DNA of 64,000 bases. Source: Cryptomeria japonica. Lineage: Eukaryota; Streptophyta; Pinopsida; Cupressales; Cupressaceae. Below, piece by piece: positions 56,188 to 64,000 of this stretch. Location: the NCBI RefSeq assembly GCF_030272615.1, contig NC_081408.1, positions 405,549,389 to 405,613,388 on the forward strand, given 5' to 3'. The notes under the pieces are model-generated. The model ran no database searches, was not told where the DNA came from, and saw nothing but the letters and a program-made list of their open reading frames with translations. How positions within the stretch are numbered: position 1 is the first letter of the stretch; each line of letters begins with the position of its first letter. The position numbers and the translations under genes were made by a program.

Positions 56188-57260
56188 TCAATCACCGGTC
56201 ATGTGATGTGAACAACCACTATCAATGATCCAATCATCAGAGTTATCCATTCTGGATACTAGTGCCTTCTGATCTGATATTTCTTCCTTAATACCTACAA
56301 ATATAATATCTTCACTAGCATCATCATCAAATTCTTCATCAGTAATACCATTGTCAATAGCTACAAGACAATCTCTCTTGCCTTTACCATTATACTTCTT
56401 AAATTTGTCTATCTCGTATTCATTTTCACCATTAGGGAAATTTGCTGCTATATGACCAATCTTGTTGCATGCAAAACATTTTAAAGTTATCTTACCTCTA
56501 TATTTACCAGTGCCTCTAGGTAGTCGTTTTGCCAATAATGGTTCAAGTTCCACTAAGCTGTCTTCATCTTCAGCATCTCTGCTGGATCTAGATTCTTAGC
56601 TATGGCCGGTATCTCTACTTCTTCTCAAATATGGGTTAGAGACAGAAGCTCTGAATCTATACACTACCATCATAGCCATTTAGTTCAAAAGCAGTATGTT
56701 TGTCAATAATAGAGTCAAGAGTTACCTTTGTCTTGTCAATGGATTTCAGCTCCTGAATAGTTGCAACTCCGATATAATAGACCGGTAGGAGGGTTCTTAG
56801 TACCTTACTGATTACTATGGAATCTTCCACTTTCCCTCCTGCACTCTTTATCTCACCAACTATCTCTTTAATGTTTTGACCATACTGCTAGATATTCTCA
56901 CCTTCAGACATTCTCATATCATCAAATTTTCCTCTTAAACTCTCCTCTTTGGGAATCTTAACATGTTCATCACTGCTATAAATCTCTTCTAATCTCTTCC
57001 ATACTTCATATGTAGTTTCAAGACCATGAACATCTACATATTCAACATCAGACAGGGAACTGATAATAGCCTCTAATGCTTGGTGATTTTCTTGTTGTTA
57101 TTTCTTTTGATCATCAGTCGGGGATCAAGTAGGTGTAGTATACTTATTTTCTATATGATCCCAATACTGACTACCAGGACTCTTAATGTAAATCTTCATT
57201 TTGTCACTCCATATTCTATATTTATCTTTGATGAACTTCGGACCTTCTTTCTTCATCATG
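56188..57260 (-). pseudogene. gag: Copia B gag and protease motif
   Basis: Minus strand from about 57260: LRGKFDDMRMSEGENI, QYGQNIKEIVGEIKSAGGKV and ISKVLRTLLPVY (gag core), stops near 56600, then open 56553-56188 with LAKRLPRGTGKYRGKITLKC, the knuckle CFACNKIGHIAANF (last Cys changed to Phe), and WIIDSGCSHHMTGD, the intact Copia protease active site. Confidence 0.87.
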
Positions 57261-57317
57261 ATCTACAAGATCTTTTCCTCAATTTGTTAGGCTTTTAGAT
57301 TAAGAGGACCTGAGACC

Positions 57318-57328
57318 CTCTGATACCA
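57318..57328 (-). other. Primer-binding site of Copia B
   Basis: Minus-strand TGGTATCAGAG, two bases after the LTR end. Confidence 0.85.
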
Positions 57329-57330
57329 GT

Positions 57331-58742
57331 TGATGGTATGATGAAAGAATAAGTATCCAGTAGAATACTGAGAGGGGGGCTGAATTAGTATATTGAAAAA
57401 CTGATACAAAGTTACCAAACTCAACCTCAGTCACACAAAGTAAACATATCTCAGTCAAGATCAATATTCATAAGAATACTTGACATCAACTGGTTTAACT
57501 GTTATGACAACTTTAACAGTAAACAAATTCAATCTTGTAAACATCAACAATGCTTAATCATAACTCAACATATTCATCTCTCAATGCTTCTACTTAACAT
57601 GCCTTATCAGAAGTTAACCAAATCAACAAATAAGATCACAACCACAAAAGTATTCACCACTTGACACAAATGTTTATATGTGGAAAACCCAAATAGGTAA
57701 AAACCACGATGAGATGAGACTCACAAGGATATCTATCTAAACTCTTCTGAAGTTCATCCTATTAGGAGCCAACCCTGTTAAAGCTTTACAATAAGTCCTG
57801 TTAAGAAATAATTCTAGTTAGGAATCACTTGGTTAAGGGATTTACAAATATGCCTCAATGAAAAGCACAATACCCTGTTAGGAGTAACCTTGCTGGAGGA
57901 TTTAAGAATCCAAGCTAATGGAGCACCTTGTTAGAGGATTTAATGAGTAATCAAGCTTGTTAGAGCTTACCTGGTTAATGGATTTCACTTCTGTTGTAAT
58001 TGTTAGAAAACAATGGGTTTTCCTGATCTGTCTGAGTAGCACTATATTTGCTTGATCAAATCCTTCTAAGCTTCAATCTGCCTTCACTCAAAGTACAGAT
58101 CCATTTACCGGTTAGGCAACTACACACTCAACTGATTTCAATCAATCTTGCCAACAACCTTTACAAACAACTTCTCGACCTTAAATACAGATCAATTAGG
58201 TTGGTAACACAACAAAAACCTAAATCTCATCATCGAGATTACAAACAAGTCGATACAATATTGTCCGTTAGAAATCATGACAATCTCTTCACAATCTTCA
58301 AGAAAATTCCAACCGCTCCATGATCACTGCTTCATCGGACTTTGTAACTCATCACACGTTGTGCATTAGATGCAATCCACTTTTCTTCTTCCCTAGATAA
58401 AAAATAAACATGCCAAAACAATTTGAACATATCCTCACACAATGATCACACGTGTCTTCATCATTACCACTTATCAGATAATAAACCAACAAACTTGATC
58501 AGTTAGGGTTTAACGAGTGATAGGGTTTACTGGTTACATTACATAGAAAGGTTTAACTCTTTACACCAGTTCACCGGTTTGCAACATCTTCCACAAAGCT
58601 CTTCTTACCGGTTACTAGCCAATATCAAAAACAACAATATAAACAATAACATGAATACCATTACCGGTTCAATTAACATCAATGACAACATATCATTAAT
58701 GCAATCTCTATGCAAAATGCCAACGAACTCAAAATGCTAACA
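57331..58742 (-). repeat. 5' LTR of Copia B (1,412 bp)
   Basis: On the minus strand starts TGTTAGCATTTTGAG (58742) and ends ATACCATCA. Contains the CCCCCCTCTCAGTATTC end signature (about 57366-57382) and several TCTAACAAGGT-type motifs (about 57770-57990). Short plus-strand ORFs here are not genes. Confidence 0.88.
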
Positions 58743-59720
58743 CTCTTTGTCAAACTTTCTTATTATAACTTCTAGACATTCTTTTTTGGTAGGTTTTGGG
58801 ATGATCAAACGCACTTGGCAACATTCATCTAGCAACTCGAGTTCTTGCAATCTAGATATTTTGTAGTCTTCATCAGTAACAAGACCTTGCAAAGAAACTC
58901 TCAAAGAAGGTATTTCCACCTCAATAGGCAAGACTTCTTCGGACCCATACACCAAAGAAAAAGGTGTAGCCTCAGTATGTGTCCTGATACTTGTTCTATA
59001 AGCCTATAGTGCAGGATTGAGCTGTAGATGCCAATCCTTTCCAGATTTGTTTACTCTTTTGTGCAAGATAGTCAAAATATTTTTGTTAGATGTTTCAGCT
59101 TGTCCATTACCCTGAGGGTAGTATATGGATGACCAGTGTTGTTTGATTTTGAACTTTTCTTAGAGCTCATCTAGATCTTTGTTTTTGAACTGCCCTCCAC
59201 TACTAGTCACAATGGAAGAAGGTATCCCATAACTGCAGATGATATAGTTAAGGATGAATAGAGCTACTTGTTTACTTGTTGCTTTGATTAGCAGAACTTC
59301 TTCAACCCACTTAGTGAAGTACTCAGTGGTAGTTATGATATGCTTGTGCCCGTTAGATGATGCGGGATATATTTGGCCAATGAGGTCAAACGCCCATTGT
59401 TGAAAAGGCCAATGTGTGATGAAAGGTATAGATCCTTTGTTGGAGCATGTATGAGATTTCCATGTAGCTGACACTTCTCACAAGTTTTAGCAAATTTTAT
59501 AGCATCTTTCACCATATCTGGCCAGTAGTAGCTAGCCCTTAGCATTTTTTCAAGCTAAAGTAAGACCGTTTGAATGAGATCCACAAATACCTTCATGTAC
59601 TTTAGATAATGCACATTGGGACTCTTAAGTTTCTAGACACCTAAGAAAAGTATTATCCAAACCTTAACTATATAAATTGTTAGCGATGATGACATATCGT
59701 GAAGCATTTCGAATAAGGTT
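58743..59720 (-). pseudogene. int: Tat-C integrase
   Basis: Zinc-finger part near 59640-59470 (KGYYWPDMVKDAIKFAKTCE, then KCQLHGN). Core: QWAFDLIGQIYPASSNGHKH (first Asp), SIVTSSGGQFKN (second catalytic Asp changed to Ser), YYPQGNGQAETSNKN (Glu intact). C-terminal FSLVYGSEEVLPIEVEIPSL runs to the end at 58743. One frame change near 59400 and several stops. Confidence 0.85.
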
Positions 59721-59889
59721 ACTTTTCTCGTTACGGGTAAGATTAGCAGGAATAATTTGGTCAAGCAAGTAAGAGTAAATATGACTATAGCGAGATGAAT
59801 CATGTCCAATAATAGAACAAACCATCTAGCACTCAGCGGAATCATAAGAAGGATAATGTAACTCTTCCACCAGAACTTCATAGCAGAAT

Positions 59890-60344
59890 TTAGATTCTTG
59901 TAGTTGTGGTATAGACGCCAAGGTAGCCATAGCATCTATTGCTTTGTTTATTGATCTGGGAATCTGTTAAAATGATACAAAAGTAAAGTATTTCTTGAGA
60001 TCATCAACCATTCTTTTATAGGGCATCAGTTTCTCATCTCGAGTCTGATATATATCATTGATTTGGTTGATAATCAGCTGAGAGTCTCCATAGATGTGTA
60101 ACTCGACAACCTTCTATTCAATAGCTAGCTTGACTCCATTTACCAAAGCTTCATATTCTACAATATTGTTTGTGCATGGAAAGAGAATCTTGTAAGATTT
60201 TAGGATTGAATATCTTTGAGGAGTGATAAAAAGTATTCCAGCACCAGAACCTTGTTGAGTGAAATACCAATCAAAGAACATTTTCCATGATCGCTGAGTA
60301 AGGTGCATGATGGATTCATCCAGAAATTCTATGTGCAAAGGCAT
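59890..60344 (-). pseudogene. Tat-C archaeal-type RNase H, downstream of Gypsy RNase H
   Basis: WKMFFDWYFTQQGSGAGILF, PCTNNIVEYEALVNGVKLAI, then past one stop LHIYGDSQLIINQI and AIDAMATLAS. It lies between Gypsy RNase H and integrase, the order usually described for Tat elements, in contrast to Tat-A and Tat-B here. Confidence 0.85.
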
Positions 60345-60379
60345 TGATTGTCTTCAATCAGAGCATCAACAAGTTGATC

Positions 60380-60867
60380 GTCAATGACATGTCCTTTGAT
60401 AGCTTTGTGTTCTATATATTTAATATCAAACTCTGTAAGAGCCATGACCCATTTAGCCAATCTTCATGTAAGTGTTGCTTTGCTGAGAAGGTATTTGAGC
60501 AGATCAACCTTAGCCACCAACTTGATATAATGTGCTAGCATGTAGTGTCTTAATTTCTATGATGCAAAGACCAATGCCAAACAAGCTTTCTCTATGATAG
60601 TATAGTTCATCTCATAGGACACCAAGGTTTTGTTGATTTAATATAAAGATCTTTCTCTTTTGTTCTCATCCTATTGTGCCAAAAGTGCCCCAAGTGATGT
60701 ATCTATAGCTGATATGTAGAGATTCAATGGTTTGCCTTGAATTGGTGGCATCAATATAGGTGGGTTAGAAAGATATTCCTTGATTTGATTTAGATGTTGT
60801 TCATAGTCTTCATCCCAGTTGTATTTGACTCCTTTTCGTAATGCCTTTGTGAATGGTTGATCCTTAT
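60380..60867 (-). pseudogene. Tat-C Gypsy RNase H
   Basis: Minus strand: FTKALRKGVKYNWDEDYEQH, PLNLYISAIDTSLGALLAQ, YTIIEKACLALVFAS, LRHYMLAHYIKLVAKVDLLK, RLAKWVMALTEFDIKYIEHK, matching the connection/RNase H of Tat pol. Several stops. Truncated at 60867 by the neighbouring LTR, so the RT palm is missing. Confidence 0.85.
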
Positions 60868-61976
60868 TGATGAATACTAAGAGGGGGGTGAATTAGTATA
60901 CAAAAAATTACTGAACTCAAACACTTAAACAGTTTAGCAGTTAACCGGTATAACAGATTTACTAACAAACCAGTTAAGACAAATGCAAACCAAACAAAAA
61001 ATAAGGCATTCACCCATAGGAGCACAATCACCATAAAACAAGAGGTTTTGATGTGGAAACCCAAATGGGAAAAACCACGGTGAGATGAAACTCACAAGTA
61101 ACTATCTGCAGAATAGAAACTAGACCGGTTAAGGTCATACAATGTTCTTCACCAGAACAGATCCTGTTAGGAATATCGATCTCTATTAGGAGATAAGTCC
61201 AATTAAAGACTACCTTGTGAGAGGATTTCAGATCCATAGTTGTGAACCAGCTTGTTAGAGGATTTACAAAGGATTTGCCAGGCCTACCTGGTTAAGGGTT
61301 TCAAACTTGTCAAAGATGTGAGTAAACAACAAGTGAGTGATCTAGATACTAGCACAGTATGCTTGGTTAGATCCTTGATAGCTCATTGTTAATGCACATT
61401 TAGCATTACTTTAGTCTTTAATATCTTCACACTCTGTTTCTTCACACAGACCTAATCTTCTCTTCTATAATCGCACATACAAAAACCTCATCAACCACCT
61501 AAAACCCTAACAACTTTTAAAACCCTAGACATGATGTCCTTATAAAGGAATCTGATTTCATTTCGAATAGGATTACATTGAAAGTTCCTAGGTTCAGTGC
61601 ATCTAGACACATTTGGTAACACGACATAAAATCACCGCCAAAGTGTCGGTGGATGATAACTCATCACAAAGTAATACCGGTTCATACATTTATCGATTAC
61701 CAGTTCACACATTTTACCAATTACCAGTTTGACAAAATGAAGACTGGGAGAAATGATAACAATTGCTTTGTTCCTTCGTATCGCTTTGGGATCCTCAAAT
61801 CGCTTGAGGTCTTCATACTGCTTGAGATCAGTAAACACTTTTTGCAAAACACCGATAGTCTAAAGACTATAATATATAATACCGGTTGAGCATAACTCAT
61901 ACATACAAAAAGTGATCTCAAAGCAAGTGTGTGTCCATCAATGACAATCACAACATCATTATCAAAAATGCCAACA
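60868..61976 (-). repeat. 3' LTR of a Sirevirus-like Copia element
   Basis: On the minus strand starts TGTTGGCATTTTTGATAATG (61976), directly after a polypurine tract, and ends TAGTATTCATCA near 60868. It has the CACCCCCCTCTTAGTATTC end signature. It is a 3' LTR because the body with its polypurine tract lies to the right. About 1.1 kb. Confidence 0.87.
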
Positions 61977-61990
61977 ATCTCCCCCTTTGG
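61977..61990 (-). other. Polypurine tract next to the 3' LTR
   Basis: Minus-strand CCAAAGGGGGAGAT directly before the LTR TGTTGG. It primes plus-strand DNA synthesis in LTR retrotransposons. Confidence 0.85.
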
Positions 61991-62614
61991 CATTGATGGC
62001 AACACTTAGGAAAATTTTGACATCTAAGTGTTTTACAAAAAAAATGCCATAATCAAAATTACTCCCCCTAAGCATATACACTATCCCTTTTGTAGAAAAT
62101 ACAATGTATACTAATCCCTTAAAGAGATAACATGAAAGTATACATTCATCAAAATTTTAAAATACAAAATACCACTCCCCCTTTGCCAACAATGACAAAG
62201 TATTGCAGAATAACCCTTGTTTCTCATTATCATTAATATAATAAATGTTTATGACAATAATGAGTGAAACTTATCAAAAACTGATTTAAAATCCTACATA
62301 AAGGTCTTCATGGATAAAGACCATGATTCAAGTAATGAGGTAGCCACCTCACTTTCTGTTTGCATCTGGGATACTTATTCTTCCATGGCATCAATTGTGC
62401 TCATCTCTTGAGTGACCGTTAAGGCATCCAGATTGAGATAGCATTTCTGAAGTATTTGCACTCTGGGTAGTAGAACCAGTTGGAGGTCATATAAATCTCT
62501 CATCCAGTTGCAAATCTCTACTTCAATTCTAGTGGACTGGAGCTAAAACCAGTGAACAATTTGCCCATATGTAGTGAAGGAATCATAGGGCATCTTAAAG
62601 GTGCTTATAAATGC
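61991..62614 (-). other. 3' untranslated region with extra polypurine tracts
   Basis: No gene. Two further tracts on the minus strand: TAGGGGGAGT (62061-62070) and GCAAAGGGGGAGT (62174-62186). The second also shares the TTGTTGGCAAAG context of the main one. Repeated polypurine tracts before the 3' LTR are a known Sirevirus trait. Confidence 0.65.
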
Positions 62615-63996
62615 CTACAAATCAGATTGTGGTTTTTCCTTCTGTGCAAGCACATCATCACAAAATAGATGGGGTTGGCTTATCTTACTGAGCAGTAGTT
62701 TTCCCTCATCCATAACATCTCTTATGTCCTTTTGTTCTTTCTGAAGTTCAGACCGGAGCTCATTCAGTTTCTTCACTAAGGTAGTGTTTAGTGCCTTTTG
62801 ATGCTTTTTTTGTGCATTAGCTTCAGTAACCTCTTCCAGGCATTGTACCTGGTCCTCCACAACTGTACATAGAAGTTTTAGTTGGGCTAGAGAGGAATCA
62901 GTACTGGGGAGGTTAGTATCGGGAATCAAACTGGTAAGAGTTTCAACCGCAGTTTGAATAACATCTTGCTCCTTTTTCCTCCTTAATGCTTCCAGTCGCT
63001 CTTGTGCAAGCTTAATGCTTTGGAGTAGCTCCAATTCATTTGCAGATTGGAGGTCAATAGGAGTGGTAATGTCAGCCAGTTTGGATTGACTATCGGTTAC
63101 CTTTGGTATCTCCACATGTGTGCTCTTTGCCGCTTCCTTCTTCACTTCATCTCTTTGCTTTTCCTCTTATGCCTTCCTTTGTTCCTCTGCTTCTTTCTTT
63201 TTCTTCTCTTCTTCCTTCTTTATATCTTCTTCTTTCCGCTTCTCTTCTCCCTTCTGCTTCTCCTCTTCCTATTTCCTTTTCTCTTATTCTTTTCTCTTCT
63301 CCTCCTCTTGTTTCTTCTTCTACTCTTCCTGTTTCCTCTTCTCCTCTTCCTCTTTCCTTTTTTCTTCTTCTTTTCTCTTCTCCTCCTCCTTATTTTTCTT
63401 CTCCTCTTCCTGTTTCCTCTTCTCCTCTTCCTGTTTCCTTTTCTCTTCTTCTTTTCTCTTCTCCTCTTCATGTTTCTTCTTCTCCTCTTCTCTTCCTCTT
63501 GATTCTTTTTCTCTTTCTTCGCTTGCACTTTGTCAGCCTTTTATTTGTCTTGTTTCTCCTTGTCCACTCTCTCTTTATCAGCCTTTTCCTTTGCTGCATC
63601 CAGAGTGGCATTTTCACCATCCAAAGCATTAACGTCAATTGTGTCCATCTATTCAGTAACCGGTACTCCTTCACTGTCATATACCTCATCCAGTTTTTTA
63701 GTTTCCAGTTCTTGTTCAGCCTTCTTGTTGGCTTCAGACACTTGGTGCAACCTCAGAGTGGCTTCAGCATGTGAGTGTGTATCTTTCACCACTTCAGAGA
63801 CTTTCCCTTCTAGTAACAAGAGTCTTCTTCTTCTCATGAAGAAGAGGCCTTTGTATTTAACCATAACTTCATAGAGCTCTGAATTTGACACATCGGGAAA
63901 ATATTGTGCAAAGATTTTCTCTCTTATTTCTTGTTCCTTTTCTATGGCAATGCACCATTTGTTATCTAAAGAATTGTATAAAGAATCCAGTGTCAC
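62615..63996 (-). pseudogene. Coiled-coil ORF upstream of the 3' LTR (env-like position)
   Basis: Minus strand. First part 63996-63649 (LDSLYNSLDNKWCIAIEKEQ, EIREKIFAQYFPDVSNSELY, VMVKYKGLFFMRRRRLLLLE) in one frame. Then a frame change into a long Lys/Glu/Gln-rich minisatellite-like region (63530-63180, EEEKRKQEEEK type, with CAG-to-TAG stops at 63271 and others), then an open 176 codons from 63145 to 62615 rich in Leu/Glu heptads (ELELLQSIKLAQERLEALRR, LNELRSELQKEQKDIRDVMD). No enzyme motif, no clear signal or membrane segment. It takes the place of the env-like ORF of Sireviruses; function unknown. The 5' end may extend past the window. Confidence 0.65.
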
Positions 63997-64000
63997 AAAT

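Larger units (their letters stand above)
55391..58742 (-). mobile_element. Copia element B, minus strand, 3' part missing
   Basis: From right: 5' LTR (58742-57331), primer site, gag, protease motif, pre-integrase domain, and the start of the integrase core, where it stops near 55391. RT, RNase H and 3' LTR are absent. Its gag is of the same lineage as Copia A. Confidence 0.85.
58743..60867 (-). mobile_element. Tat-like Gypsy element C fragment, minus strand
   Basis: From right: end of RT/Gypsy RNase H, archaeal-type RNase H, integrase. Cut on the right by a Sirevirus-like LTR and on the left by Copia B. No LTR, gag or protease in the window. Confidence 0.85.

Noticed and set aside
63220-63528. 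Minus-strand Arg/Lys-only frame of 102 codons
   Set aside because: It is the alternative frame of the same array. The Glu/Lys/Gln frame agrees with the downstream open region, so that one was taken.
63047-63774. Long Leu/Ser/Phe-rich plus-strand frames that look like membrane proteins
   Set aside because: They are the complement of the Lys/Glu/Arg-rich minisatellite in the minus-strand coiled-coil ORF; pyrimidine-rich DNA gives Leu/Ser/Phe in every frame.

Overview
The window is land-plant nuclear DNA made almost wholly of nested, decaying retrotransposons. The evidence is plant Ty1/Copia, Ty3/Gypsy (Tat-like and chromovirus) and L1-type LINE proteins, and tRNA-iMet primer sites. There is no bacterial gene organisation and no host gene I can defend beyond one possible plant-mobile-domain pseudogene. 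A large repeat-rich genome such as a gymnosperm's fits, but the species cannot be read from the sequence. Nearly every reading frame carries stops or frameshifts, many of the CAG-to-TAG or CGA-to-TGA kind expected from decay of methylated cytosine.

Layout. 1-2092: Copia element A, plus strand (LTR, doubled primer site, gag). 2090 to about 39200: Tat-like Gypsy element B, minus strand (U3 hairpins, LTR-side ORF, gag, protease, archaeal-type RNase H), split by two insertions. The first is Tat-like element A (4368-24488, plus, 20.1 kb, flanked by ATACA on both sides), which itself holds a Copia-type solo LTR (15287-16428, target duplication AAATG). The second is a LINE (about 26690-34675, plus). 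40085-51198: another Gypsy-type element whose LTR is split by a chromovirus (40786-49446), which in turn holds a solo LTR (45259-46055, target duplication GTGTT). 51199-55390: a non-coding stretch and a plant-mobile-domain pseudogene with a TATA box and a probable intron. 55391-58742: Copia element B, minus strand. 58743-60867: Tat-like element C, minus strand. 60868-64000: 3' LTR and 3' part of a Sirevirus-like Copia element, minus strand, running out of the window.

Most unusual points. (1) Tat-A has 5.4-5.6 kb LTRs that each contain a roughly 1,190-codon ORF between the TATA box and the LTR end; Tat-B carries a homologous ORF in the equivalent place. (2) In Tat-A and Tat-B the archaeal-type RNase H lies directly after protease and, in Tat-A, before reverse transcriptase, whereas Tat-C has the order RT/gRH-aRH-INT. 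(3) The LINE has a third ORF after ORF2, resembling plant-mobile-domain proteins and ending in a coiled-coil-like tail. (4) The promoter regions of Tat-A and Tat-B hold unrelated tandem arrays of hairpin-forming repeats. None of these elements looks able to move by itself now. What is informative is their architecture and the order of insertion.
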